Shown one piece after another: positions 18,397 through 27,380 of a DNA stretch of 64,000 bases. Within the stretch, counting starts at the first letter, position 1; each line of letters opens with the position of its first letter. The translations under genes were made by a program, and so were the position numbers. The notes beneath the pieces were generated by a model. That model was not told the DNA's origin. It was given only the letters and a program-made list of their open reading frames with translations, and did no database searches. Source of the stretch: Chryseobacterium nepalense (GTDB lineage: Bacteria > Bacteroidota > Bacteroidia > Flavobacteriales > Weeksellaceae); contig NZ_CP096203.1 of NCBI RefSeq assembly GCF_023195755.1, positions 682,001-746,000 of the forward strand, written 5' to 3'.

Positions 18397-19977
18397 TCAC
18401 TGTATTAATTTTTTAATTTCTTCCAGGTCGTCAATTTCATCAACCTTTTTATCTTTACGCCATCTCAGAATCCTTGGAAATCTTAAAGCCACACCACTTT
18501 TATGTCGATTGCTGAACCCGATTCCTTCAAAAGCAATTTCAAAAACAAGTTCAGGTTTTACTGTTCTTACCGGCCCGAATTTCTCAATGGCATTTTTATT
18601 GACAAACTTGCTGACTTCCATAATTTCTTTATCCGTAAGACCTGAATAGGCTTTTGCAATGGTTACCAGCTTGTCTTCATTTTTTACGGCAAACGTATAA
18701 TCGGTGTAATACGCGCTTCTTCTTCCGCTTCCTTTCTGGGCATAAATCAAAACTGCATCAATTGTCAGCGGGCTGATTTTCCATTTCCACCAGTCGCCTT
18801 TTTTTCTGCCGGAATGATATAGTGAATTTTTCTGTTTCAGCATTAGACCCTCACTGTTGATGTCTCTAGAATTTTCCCGGATACTGTTTAATTCATCCCA
18901 GTTTTCGAATTCTATAACTTCTGAAATTTTAATATGTTCCGGATTTTCATTCAGCAATAATTCTTCCAGCATAGCTCTTCTTGCAGAGATCGGTTTTTCC
19001 CGTAAATCATTATTTTCAAGTTCCAGAAGATCGTACGCAAATACCTGAATCGGAATTTCGGAAAGCATTTTTTTAGTTAAAGTTTTTCTATTTAACCTTT
19101 TCTGCAACTCATTAAAATTTAAAACTTTATCATCTTTCACTGCAAGTATTTCTCCATCTATAACAAAATCACCTTTCATGCTCTGAACTACTTCTCTTAT
19201 TTCAGGAAATTGATCGGTAACCAGTTCTTCACCTCTGGACCAGATAAACACTTCATCATTTCTGCGAATGATCTGTCCGCGGATTCCGTCCCATTTGTAT
19301 TCAATGAGCCATTCATCAGGTTTTCCCAATTCTTCCAGATCTTTCTCTAACGGATAGGCAAGACAGAAAGGATAAGGCTTGGAATTATCGGGATTGATAT
19401 TTTCTGCGGAAATCAACTCGCGAAAGGAGACCTCATCAGGCTGCCATTTTCCCATCAGGCTGTGCATTAACGTGCTTGATTCCTGGTGGGAAAATTTCGT
19501 TAAAGCATTAATGAGTGTTTTATCGGAAACTCCAATCCGGAAGCTTCCGCCTAATAATTTATTAAAGATCAGACGTTCTGTATAGTCAAGTCCGTTCCAT
19601 GAGTTGAGAACAAATTGTTTTTTTTCCTGATCGGTTTTATTTTTCAGATTAATAATTTCATTCATCCAATCGGATAACGAGCGGTCTATTTTTTCCTCCG
19701 GCGGAGGCAGAATCAATGAAATTGTTTCCCCCAGATCTCCCACAGAAGAGTAACTTTCCTGAAAAAGCCAGAATGGCAGCCTGGTAATTTCCAGTGCCCA
19801 TTCTTTCATATAATTTGTGTTGACATTCCGCTTTGGTCTTTTACCGGTAAACAGGGCTATAAACCAAACTTTATCTTCATCAGGCGCACGTTCCAGATAA
19901 TCAATGATGGCATCGATTTTTGCATTGGTTTTATTGGTGCTTTCCAAGACGTTAATAAGCTCTGCGAAATGTTTCAT
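18397..19977 (-). CDS. ATP-dependent DNA ligase (ligase-associated repair cluster)
   Basis: A 526-aa ATP-dependent ligase, distinct from the NAD-dependent LigA used in replication. The adenylated lysine is Lys228 in YKWDG (motif I), followed by FVIDGEILA (motif III/IIIa region), SEGLMLK (motif IV) and KGDWWKWK (motif V). An N-terminal DNA-binding domain of ~200 residues precedes the nucleotidyl-transferase domain, with an OB fold at the end. Genes for an MBL exonuclease (30 bp upstream) and an Lhr-like helicase (downstream) make up the known ligase-associated repair set. The stop lies 3 bp from an inverted-repeat element. Confidence 0.96.
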   Translation of the reverse strand: MKHFAELINVLESTNKTNAKIDAIIDYLERAPDEDKVWFIALFTGKRPKRNVNTNYMKEWALEITRLPFWLFQESYSSVGDLGETISLILPPPEEKIDRSLSDWMNEIINLKNKTDQEKKQFVLNSWNGLDYTERLIFNKLLGGSFRIGVSDKTLINALTKFSHQESSTLMHSLMGKWQPDEVSFRELISAENINPDNSKPYPFCLAYPLEKDLEELGKPDEWLIEYKWDGIRGQIIRRNDEVFIWSRGEELVTDQFPEIREVVQSMKGDFVIDGEILAVKDDKVLNFNELQKRLNRKTLTKKMLSEIPIQVFAYDLLELENNDLREKPISARRAMLEELLLNENPEHIKISEVIEFENWDELNSIRENSRDINSEGLMLKQKNSLYHSGRKKGDWWKWKISPLTIDAVLIYAQKGSGRRSAYYTDYTFAVKNEDKLVTIAKAYSGLTDKEIMEVSKFVNKNAIEKFGPVRTVKPELVFEIAFEGIGFSNRHKSGVALRFPRILRWRKDKKVDEIDDLEEIKKLIQ

Positions 19978-20007
19978 TTTTTATTTATTGTAACAAACCT
20001 TGAAGGT

Positions 20008-21024
20008 TTAATTTTCTATGACTTCTTTTTCTTTTTCTTCCTCATCATCATCTCCGTATAATGTTTCTACGACATCCGATTTAATTCCGATTTCATTCAG
20101 ATATTTGGAAAAGACTTCGGTTTGCCCGTGTGTCACGTGTACAAGTTCAGCTTCGGTAGCTTTTATAGCCTGCAAAAGTCCTTTCCAGTCGGCGTGATCA
20201 CTCATTGCGAAACCTGCATCCGCACTTCGCCATCTTCTGGCTCCGCGCACCTGCATCCATCCGGAACAGATTGCTGTTGCCGCATTCGGAATTTTTTTAA
20301 TGACATTCGAATCCAATAAAGCAGGCGGTACAATGACGATTTCATCCTGAAGATGCTTTACACTTTCCCTGAAATCCGGAATTTCATAATCAGGAAGATC
20401 AATTCCTACGGTTTCAAAAGCTTCATTCAATTTTCCTATGGAATAATGAACGTGTATTTTTCCCAGTCCTTCAACCGCTTTCATAATTCGCTGGGCTTTC
20501 CCCAAAGAATAACCGATAAATACGGAAGTTTTCTGATTTTCTTTATTCCTGAGAACCCAGCTTTGAAGTTTTTTATTCAGATCATCTATCTCCAGCCAAT
20601 TATAAATGGGAAGTCCGAAAGTACTTTCGGTAACAAATTCATTACACCGTACCAATTCAAACGGAGTACTCAATCCGTCATCCTGAACTTTATAATCTCC
20701 GGAAATCACACTTACGTATCCTTTATATTCCAATCTGATCTGTGCGGAACCGATGATATGACCGGCAGGATGAAGAGAAACTTTTACGCCATTGATATTG
20801 ATCACTTCACCATATTCTACACTCTGACATTCTATATCTTCACTGATTCTTTTATACAAAATCGGCTTTGTGAAGTGATGACAAAGGTATTTTTTCATTC
20901 CCCATCTTGCGTGGTCTGCATGTCCGTGTGTGATTACCGCAAGATCAACAGGTCTCCACGGATCAATATAGAATTTACCCTGCGGACAATAAATCCCTTT
21001 GTTTGTAAATGTAATTAATTTCAA
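20008..21024 (-). CDS. Ligase-associated metallo-beta-lactamase-fold DNA exonuclease
   Basis: A 338-aa metallo-beta-lactamase/beta-CASP nuclease. Metal ligands are seen in THGHADHARW (~residues 33-42), in HPAGHIIGSAQI, in SGDYK and in the later HADW and HVTHGQ motifs. The family (SNM1/CPSF-like) includes the exonuclease partner of the Lhr helicase and ATP-dependent ligase. It is the first gene of the three, followed after 30 bp by the ligase. The acidic C-terminal tail (DDDEEEKEKEV) is not essential to the fold. Confidence 0.92.
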   Translation of the reverse strand: MKLITFTNKGIYCPQGKFYIDPWRPVDLAVITHGHADHARWGMKKYLCHHFTKPILYKRISEDIECQSVEYGEVININGVKVSLHPAGHIIGSAQIRLEYKGYVSVISGDYKVQDDGLSTPFELVRCNEFVTESTFGLPIYNWLEIDDLNKKLQSWVLRNKENQKTSVFIGYSLGKAQRIMKAVEGLGKIHVHYSIGKLNEAFETVGIDLPDYEIPDFRESVKHLQDEIVIVPPALLDSNVIKKIPNAATAICSGWMQVRGARRWRSADAGFAMSDHADWKGLLQAIKATEAELVHVTHGQTEVFSKYLNEIGIKSDVVETLYGDDDEEEKEKEVIEN

Positions 21025-21068
21025 TGGTGTAAAGATTTAGAAACCTATATTCAAAAATCCAACCAAAA

Positions 21069-22571
21069 TCAGATGTACTTACTTTTATCTTCTATTAACA
21101 TACTTTTTGTATTCACTGAAAGAATTTCAACCGCTTTTTCCATCTCATTAGTACTGAAATTTCCGAAACCGAGACGCATTGCCGTGAGATTGCAGTTTTG
21201 ATAGAGCAGGGTTTTAGGAATAAACAGATTATTTTGGGCACATTTTTTTGATAGCAGCATGAGATTTAGCGGGTTTTTCCATTCTGCCCAGAAAGCAAGT
21301 CCGCCGGAAGGTATTTTAAAATCAATATATTCATCCAGATGATGTTTAAGCAAAGCAGCAAAATGATCCCTCCGTTCTTTATAGATTTTCAGGGACTTTT
21401 TGAGATAACGGTTAATTTCTCCTTCGGCAATCATTTCCCCAAGAACATGTTCCATTAAAATATCGCCCTGCCTGTCGATGATACCGAGATATTTTCTCAT
21501 TTCGGTCATCACATTTTCCGGAGCTACAATAAAACCTGTACGAAATCCCGGAGCCAAAAGTTTCCCGAATGAGCCAATGTAAACAACCATTCCTGCTGTA
21601 TCTGCGCTTGCCAACGGAAGAATAGGACTTTTATCATAATGAAAATCATAATCATAATCATCTTCCAGGATTATAAAACCGTACTCCTGAGAAAGATTTA
21701 AAAGCTCAAGCCTTCGTTTGGCACTCAATGTAACCGTAGTAGGATAATGGTGATGAGGCGTGAGATACAACATCCTGATTTTTTGTTTTTCACAAATCTT
21801 CCGGACTTCTTCCACATTGATCCCCTCTTCATCAATAGAAACTGTCCGGATATTAACGCCGGTCCGTTGAAAGATCATATTGACAGAGAAGTAGCTCAAT
21901 TCCCCTACCAAAACCGTATCTCCCTGAGACAATAGTATCTCGGAAACAATATACATGCTCATTTCGGTGCTTCTTGTAATAAGGAGATTATTTTTTGAGA
22001 TTGCCAATCCTCTTGATAAATTTAAATATTGCGAAAGATGTTGTTTAAAAAATTCACTTCCATCAGAATTGTATTGTCCGATCTTGTGTGCTTTTCTCTT
22101 TAAAATAGAACTGTAAATCCCGGAATACTGATCTACCTGCGTAAGTCGGATATCAGGAATTCCATCATTAAAAATATAGTCGCATTCAGAATGTTCAAAG
22201 GGATTATCCAGAATATTGGAAGTTTTAAAAGAGAATCCGGTTTGTTTAGGATAATTTTCAAGTTGATTTTGTCTGACAGGTTGTATTTTCGAACTATTCT
22301 GTTCTTTTCCTATCACAAATGTTCCTTTATTGGGGAAGCTTTCTATCCAGCCCTGAGCAAGCAGCTCATCATAAACGGAAATAATTGTATTTCGGTGGAC
22401 CTCCAGAAGATTACTGAGCGTTCTTGTTCCGGGAAGCTTGGTTCCGTATGGAAGAAATCCCCGCTGAATAGCATTGATCAGCTGATTGCAAATCTGAATA
22501 TAAACAGAAACATCAGATGATCTGTTTATTGCTATAAAACTTTGATAAGGAATTAAAACCGGACTACTCAT
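21069..22571 (-). CDS. MocR/GabR-type regulator (GntR winged helix fused to aminotransferase class I fold)
   Basis: A 500-aa fusion. The N-terminal GntR winged helix (~residues 15-80) contains GTKLPGTRTLSNLLEVHRNT. A short linker follows, then a class I aminotransferase domain with the PLP lysine in YIGSFGKLLAPG and the DYDYDF segment that holds the PLP pyridine. Such proteins (GabR, PdxR, TauR) usually bind PLP and an amine and control nearby genes. It is divergent from the biotin operon with only 63 bp between start codons, so it is the obvious candidate regulator of biotin synthesis. This target is inferred from position. Confidence 0.9.
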   Translation of the reverse strand: MSSPVLIPYQSFIAINRSSDVSVYIQICNQLINAIQRGFLPYGTKLPGTRTLSNLLEVHRNTIISVYDELLAQGWIESFPNKGTFVIGKEQNSSKIQPVRQNQLENYPKQTGFSFKTSNILDNPFEHSECDYIFNDGIPDIRLTQVDQYSGIYSSILKRKAHKIGQYNSDGSEFFKQHLSQYLNLSRGLAISKNNLLITRSTEMSMYIVSEILLSQGDTVLVGELSYFSVNMIFQRTGVNIRTVSIDEEGINVEEVRKICEKQKIRMLYLTPHHHYPTTVTLSAKRRLELLNLSQEYGFIILEDDYDYDFHYDKSPILPLASADTAGMVVYIGSFGKLLAPGFRTGFIVAPENVMTEMRKYLGIIDRQGDILMEHVLGEMIAEGEINRYLKKSLKIYKERRDHFAALLKHHLDEYIDFKIPSGGLAFWAEWKNPLNLMLLSKKCAQNNLFIPKTLLYQNCNLTAMRLGFGNFSTNEMEKAVEILSVNTKSMLIEDKSKYI

Positions 22572-22580
22572 TATCTTAAA

Positions 22581-22600
22581 ACTGGTACCATATAACCATC
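22581..22600. promoter_or_regulatory. Putative MocR operator in the divergent bio promoter region
   Basis: ACTGGTACCATATAACCATC contains the palindrome TGGTACCA and a direct repeat ACCAT...ACCAT spaced by 8 bp. It lies directly upstream of the bio operon -7 box and 10 bp from the MocR start codon, so a bound regulator could control both directions. Confidence 0.5.
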
Positions 22601-22611
22601 CGGCAATATAC

Positions 22612-22619
22612 TACTTTTG
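22612..22619 (+). promoter_or_regulatory. Biotin operon promoter, -7 box TACTTTTG
   Basis: TACTTTTG fits TAnnTTTG. A possible TTG start (22617) lies inside the box, so the ATG at 22635 is taken as the start of the first operon gene. Confidence 0.6.
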
Positions 22620-22634
22620 AAGCAAAACAATAAA

Positions 22635-23258
22635 ATGACGCTTTATAATCTTCTTGAAAGAATTGTTAATAATGATGAATACCATGCTAAATGGCTCAAC
22701 ACCTTATCGTATATGGAAAATGCGGGAGCCAGAAAAATTTCTGCCAGCGAACATCCTTCTGAAGTAAATCTTATTCAGCTGAAACATGCCGCAGAAGAAC
22801 ACCGCCATGCGTATTATCTTAAAAAACAGATTACTAAAATTACTTCATCATTTTGTGAAAATTACAAAAAAGAATATTTACTTGCATCTGCTTCTACCAG
22901 GCAATACCTTAACAATCTTGACGTAAAAACTTGTAAATATTTACAGAATGAATTTTCATTGACTAAGGAACAGTTGAAGTATGCCGCCTATCTTTTTGTA
23001 ACGTATGCAATTGAAGTTCGTGCTGATGAACTATATCCGGTTTACCAGGAAATCCTTACGAAATACAGCTCAAAGATTATGGTTAAATCCATCATTCTTG
23101 AAGAAGAAGGCCATCTGGAAGAAATGATCAGTCAGCTGGAACATTTTTGCGAGCAGTGGAAAATTCATGCAGAACATATTTTAACAATAGAAAATGATCT
23201 ATACCAACAGTGGATCAACAGCATTTCACAGGAAGTTTTGAAAACAGAACATGTTTAA
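22635..23258 (+). CDS. Ferritin-like di-iron protein heading the biotin operon (possible oxidative pimeloyl-forming enzyme)
   Basis: A 207-aa all-helical protein I do not recognise by name. It shows the full ligand pattern of a ferritin-like di-iron carboxylate enzyme: Glu28 (helix 1), Glu55-x-x-His58 in AEEHRHA (helix 2), Glu127 in AIEVRADE (helix 3) and Glu157-x-x-His160 in EEEGHLE (helix 4). The EEHRH segment resembles the EENRH motif of acyl-ACP desaturases. The stop overlaps the start of bioF by 8 bp, so it is translationally coupled to biotin synthesis. The operon has no bioC or bioH, so a role in making or releasing the pimeloyl thioester by oxygen chemistry is a reasonable guess. An iron-storage or peroxidase-like role is the alternative. 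Confidence 0.7.
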   Translation: MTLYNLLERIVNNDEYHAKWLNTLSYMENAGARKISASEHPSEVNLIQLKHAAEEHRHAYYLKKQITKITSSFCENYKKEYLLASASTRQYLNNLDVKTCKYLQNEFSLTKEQLKYAAYLFVTYAIEVRADELYPVYQEILTKYSSKIMVKSIILEEEGHLEEMISQLEHFCEQWKIHAEHILTIENDLYQQWINSISQEVLKTEHV

Positions 23259-24360
23259 TCACTTTTTACCGTTAGAGGAAGCTTTAGAAAAAAGAAAACA
23301 AACAGGAATCTTAAGAACGTTACGATCCAGAAATGAGGGTGTGGATTTTTATTCCAATGATTATCTGGGATTTGCAAAAAATAAAAATTTCCGGAATCTA
23401 CTTTTAAAAACGGTTCAGAAAAACCCTGATTTGCTAAAAGGTAGTACTGGTTCAAGACTGATCAGCGGGAATACTGATGTTGTTACGGAAACGGAAGAAT
23501 TTATTGCTAAAGAACATCAATATGAGGCTGCGCTTTTGTTTTCTTCGGGATACAATGCCAATCTTGCTTTGTTTGCTTCACTTCCAACCCGCCATGACAC
23601 CATTATTGTGGATGAAAAAATTCACCGTTCAGTACATGATGGCTGCAAAATGTCAAATGCTAAAAAAATAAAATTCAGGCATAACGACTGCGGACATCTG
23701 GAAGGTATACTGAAAAGGCAGAACGGCACGGTTTATATTGCTGTTGAAAGTTTGTATTCGATGGACGGAGATTTTTGCCCCCTTCAGGAGATTGCAGAAC
23801 TTGCAGAGAAATATCAGGCAGGACTTATTGTGGATGAAGCTCATGCTTTCGGAGTTTTCGGATATGGCCTTGTTCACCGTTTAAGTATTCAGGAAAAAGT
23901 CCTTGCTACCGTAGTGACGTATGGAAAAGCATTGGGAACACACGGAGCCGCAGTATTAACGAACGACATAATAAAATCATACCTTATCAATTTTGCCTCG
24001 CCATTTATTTACACGACGGCTGCTCATGATTTTTTATGGATAAGCATTTCTAAAGGATATGAATTTTTAAATGAAAATAAAGCAGCATCCGTTCAGCTGC
24101 AAAAAAACATCAGCACTTTCCGGAAATGGAATGTGAAGAGTCCTTCCGATGAAAACAGTCCGATCCAGTCCGTTATAATACCTGATAACAATCAATTAAA
24201 ACTATTATCACAAACTTTATCCGATAACGGGTTTTTAACCTATCCCATTTTCAGTCCCACTGTAAAAGAAGGTGCTGAAAGACTTAGAATTTGCCTCCAT
24301 AGCTTTAATACAGAAGAAGAAATCGTAAAGCTTACAGAACTTATTAATGAATTTACCTGA
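23251..24360 (+). CDS. bioF: 8-amino-7-oxononanoate synthase (BioF)
   Basis: A 369-aa PLP-dependent alpha-oxoamine synthase that condenses a pimeloyl thioester with alanine to form KAPA. The start FYSNDYLGFAKN, the glycine-rich GSTGSRLISGN, the aspartate DEAHAFGVFG that holds the PLP pyridine nitrogen, and the PLP lysine in TYGKALGTHGAAV are all in place. Other family members (glycine C-acetyltransferase, serine palmitoyltransferase) share these motifs, but the operon with bioD, bioB and bioA fixes the assignment. It overlaps the di-iron gene by 8 bp and bioD by 14 bp. Confidence 0.93.
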   Translation: MFNHFLPLEEALEKRKQTGILRTLRSRNEGVDFYSNDYLGFAKNKNFRNLLLKTVQKNPDLLKGSTGSRLISGNTDVVTETEEFIAKEHQYEAALLFSSGYNANLALFASLPTRHDTIIVDEKIHRSVHDGCKMSNAKKIKFRHNDCGHLEGILKRQNGTVYIAVESLYSMDGDFCPLQEIAELAEKYQAGLIVDEAHAFGVFGYGLVHRLSIQEKVLATVVTYGKALGTHGAAVLTNDIIKSYLINFASPFIYTTAAHDFLWISISKGYEFLNENKAASVQLQKNISTFRKWNVKSPSDENSPIQSVIIPDNNQLKLLSQTLSDNGFLTYPIFSPTVKEGAERLRICLHSFNTEEEIVKLTELINEFT

Positions 24361-25021
24361 AGAAATTATGGATCATAAAACAGTACTTCCAAAAAACGAA
24401 AATTCAGAACAAGAATTATTATTCATCACCGGAATCGGCACGGAAGTAGGAAAGACCGTCTGTTCTGCAATTGTAACAAAATATTTTAATGCAGAATATT
24501 GGAAACTTGTACAATCCGGTGATCTTGATTTTTCCGACAGTATAAAAGTAAAAGAGCTGACAGGAAAAAATACCGTTTGCCATCCCGAAACATACCGTCT
24601 GAAGTTGGCGGCTTCACCTCATCAATCGGCAAGGGAAGAGGGAATTACCATTGATCTGAACAATTTTACACTTCCTGAAACAAGCAATAATTTAATCGTC
24701 GAAGGAGCAGGCGGTCTCATGGTTCCATTAAATGACGAACATTTTATCATTGATCTGATTCAAAAGCTGAATATTCCCACTGTGCTGGTAGTGAAAAATT
24801 ATCTGGGGTGCATTAATCACACTTTACTATCGATCATGGCTTTAGAACAAAGAAAGATTAAACTAAAATATATTATTCTAAACGGAAATTTCCCCGTAGA
24901 TACCGAAAAGATTATTCTTAAAAATATTCAGCCGGAAACAGCCATCATCAAAATTCCTCATTTAGAAGAAATAACAATTGAAAATATAGAAACTGCTGCA
25001 AAACAATTAGAAATATTATGA
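24347..25021 (+). CDS. bioD: Dethiobiotin synthetase (BioD)
   Basis: A 224-aa ATP-dependent carboxylase that closes the ureido ring of dethiobiotin from DAPA and CO2. The P-loop is GIGTEVGKT (~residues 27-35), and [11 protein letters not shown] is the conserved substrate and Mg-binding segment. The N-terminal ~20 residues precede the usual start of the fold; an internal ATG at 24368 is an alternative start. The last codons overlap bioB (ATGA). Confidence 0.92.
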   Translation: MNLPEEIMDHKTVLPKNENSEQELLFITGIGTEVGKTVCSAIVTKYFNAEYWKLVQSGDLDFSDSIKVKELTGKNTVCHPETYRLKLAASPHQSAREEGITIDLNNFTLPETSNNLIVEGAGGLMVPLNDEHFIIDLIQKLNIPTVLVVKNYLGCINHTLLSIMALEQRKIKLKYIILNGNFPVDTEKIILKNIQPETAIIKIPHLEEITIENIETAAKQLEIL

Positions 25022-26016
25022 AAGAACACACAATTTTAAGAAATGACTGGACCAGGGAAGAAATAGAACAAATTTATAATCTCCCGCTTCTTGAGCTTAT
25101 CTACAAAGCCGCTACTGTACATCGCGAATGGCATAATCCTGAAGAAGTTCAGATGTCTACTTTACTTTCCATAAAAACCGGCGGATGCCCTGAAGACTGT
25201 TCTTATTGCGGACAGGCTGCAAGGTATCATACCAATATTAAAATACAGGCCTTATTACCGACAGAAACTGTTATTGAACACGCCAAAAAGGCAAAAGAAG
25301 GAGGCTCTTCAAGGTTCTGTATGGCGGCGGCATGGAGAGAGGTACGCAACAATCGTGATTTTGACCGTGTTATTGACATGGTGAAAGGTGTTAATGAACT
25401 CGGAATGGAAGTCTGCTGTACTTTGGGAATGCTTACAGAAGAACAGGCGGTCCGCCTTCAGGAAGCAGGTCTGTATGCTTACAATCACAATCTGGACACG
25501 TCAGAACAATATTATGAAGAAATTATCTCAACCAGAACTTTTGACAACAGAATTAATACAATCAATAATGTGAGAAAGGCTGGTATTACGGTATGTTCAG
25601 GTGGAATTATCGGACTGGGAGAAACACATGGCGACAGGATTTCCATGCTTTTAACCTTAGCAACAATGCCAAAACATCCGGAATCAGTTCCCATCAACGC
25701 ACTGGCAAGAGTGAAGGGAACTCCTCTTGAAAATAACGAAAAAACCGATACCTGGGAAATGATAAGGATGATTGCCACAGCAAGAATTATCATGCCTTCT
25801 TCTATGGTTCGCCTTAGTGCGGGAAGAATTGAAATGACGGATTTTGAACAGGGTTGGTGCTTTATGGCAGGAGCGAATTCCATTTTTACCGGAGAAAGAG
25901 AAACTCTTTTGGTAACCCCGAATCCGGGAGTTTCAGAAGATCTGCAGCTTTTGAAAACATTAGGATTAAAACCCATGGCAAAAGAAAAAAACAATGTGTT
26001 AGAAAGTGAAATATAA
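25018..26016 (+). CDS. bioB: Biotin synthase (BioB)
   Basis: A 332-aa radical SAM enzyme that inserts sulfur into dethiobiotin. The radical SAM cluster motif [10 protein letters not shown] (CxxxCxxC, ~residues 59-66) is present. The later cysteines (MAAAW, CCTLGML) and the arginine in MVRLSAGR match the ligands of the auxiliary [2Fe-2S] cluster. The length is normal. The start ATG overlaps the bioD stop. Confidence 0.97.
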   Translation: MKEHTILRNDWTREEIEQIYNLPLLELIYKAATVHREWHNPEEVQMSTLLSIKTGGCPEDCSYCGQAARYHTNIKIQALLPTETVIEHAKKAKEGGSSRFCMAAAWREVRNNRDFDRVIDMVKGVNELGMEVCCTLGMLTEEQAVRLQEAGLYAYNHNLDTSEQYYEEIISTRTFDNRINTINNVRKAGITVCSGGIIGLGETHGDRISMLLTLATMPKHPESVPINALARVKGTPLENNEKTDTWEMIRMIATARIIMPSSMVRLSAGRIEMTDFEQGWCFMAGANSIFTGERETLLVTPNPGVSEDLQLLKTLGLKPMAKEKNNVLESEI

Positions 26017-26047
26017 ATGGTCAATTTGTTAATTTTAAATATTATTT

Positions 26048-27313
26048 ATGAATTTATCTGAACGCGATAATGCCGTCAACTGGCATCCTTATACACAGAT
26101 GAAGACAGCCAATGATATCATTCCGATTGTAAAAGGAGAGGGAATTTATCTTTTTGATGAAAAGGGAAATAAATATATCGATGCGGTTTCTTCGTGGTGG
26201 GTTACCCTTCACGGGCATGCACATCCATATATTGCACAAAGAGTTTCGGAACAGCTGAATACTTTGGAACAGGTTATTTTTGCTGGTTTCACCCATGAAC
26301 CTGCCATACAGCTTTCAGAAAATTTGCTGGAACTTCTCCCTGAAAACCAAAAGAAAGTTTTTTATTCCGATAACGGTTCTACGGCGGTTGAAGTAGCTTT
26401 AAAAATGTGTATTCAATATGCTCATAATCAAAATCATAAAAAAACAAAGCTTCTGGCTCTGAATAATGCTTACCATGGAGACACTTTCGGAGCGATGTCA
26501 GTCAGCGGAAGAAGTGCCTGGACAAAGCCTTTCGGTGAAATGCTTTTTGAAGTTGTTTTTATAGATGCTCCGACCTCGCAAAACCTCGACAGTTTAAAAG
26601 CGTTCATCAAAAATATTTCAGATGAAATTGCCTGTTTCATTTACGAACCACTTGTCCAGGGTGCTGCAGGAATGTTAATGCATAAAGCAGAAGATCTTTC
26701 GGAATTAATGAAATTCTGCAGAGAACAGAAAATTCTGATGATTCAGGATGAGGTATTCACCGGTTTCGGAAGAACAGGAAAATTATTTGCTGCAAACCAT
26801 CTTTCTGAACAGCCTGATATTATGTGCTTTTCCAAAGGTCTGACAGGCGGTACGATGCCAATGGGTATCACCACCTGTTCACAGGAGATTTTTGATGCTT
26901 TTTTATCAGAAGATCAATACAAAACATTGTTTCACGGACATTCTTTTACTGCCAATCCGCTAGCCTGTACAGCGGCTATTGCCAGCATGGAACTTCTATT
27001 GAAACCAGAAACATTGCAGCGTATTGCTGTTATTACTGAAAAACATTCCGGGTTTGTAAAAACATTGGAACAACACCCAAAGGTTGAGAAAGTACGGCAG
27101 ACAGGAACAATCCTGGCATGGGAAATCATCAGCAGCCAGCAGACTTCCTATTTTAACAATATGGGTAAAATATTGTATAAAGAATTTCTGAAAAGGGGAA
27201 TTATCCTGCGTCCTTTGGGAAATGTAATGTATCTGGTTCCGCCATATTGTATTACTGCTGAAGAATTGGAGCTTATTTATCATCAAATCACTGAAGTTTT
27301 GGATCAATTTTAA
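26048..27313 (+). CDS. bioA: Adenosylmethionine-8-amino-7-oxononanoate aminotransferase (BioA)
   Basis: A 421-aa class III PLP aminotransferase that converts KAPA to DAPA using S-adenosylmethionine as amino donor. The start NWHPYTQMK and SSWWVTLHGHAHPYI are BioA hallmarks; DEVFTGFGRTG holds the PLP aspartate and the PLP lysine is in CFSKGLTGG. It is the last gene of the operon, 31 bp after bioB. It completes the bioF-bioA-bioD-bioB path, with everything before pimeloyl-thioester missing. Confidence 0.95.
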   Translation: MNLSERDNAVNWHPYTQMKTANDIIPIVKGEGIYLFDEKGNKYIDAVSSWWVTLHGHAHPYIAQRVSEQLNTLEQVIFAGFTHEPAIQLSENLLELLPENQKKVFYSDNGSTAVEVALKMCIQYAHNQNHKKTKLLALNNAYHGDTFGAMSVSGRSAWTKPFGEMLFEVVFIDAPTSQNLDSLKAFIKNISDEIACFIYEPLVQGAAGMLMHKAEDLSELMKFCREQKILMIQDEVFTGFGRTGKLFAANHLSEQPDIMCFSKGLTGGTMPMGITTCSQEIFDAFLSEDQYKTLFHGHSFTANPLACTAAIASMELLLKPETLQRIAVITEKHSGFVKTLEQHPKVEKVRQTGTILAWEIISSQQTSYFNNMGKILYKEFLKRGIILRPLGNVMYLVPPYCITAEELELIYHQITEVLDQF

Positions 27314-27380
27314 AATCAGACAAGAAAATCAGATACAGACTTGGCGCATTATTTGAATTTTCAGAGCAAATCAATTCATT

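Noticed and set aside
20353..21018. 221-aa plus-strand open frame antisense to the MBL exonuclease
   Set aside because: Its content is low-complexity (F, Y, N, S-rich) as expected for reverse-complement codons, and the opposite strand has clear metal-ligand motifs.
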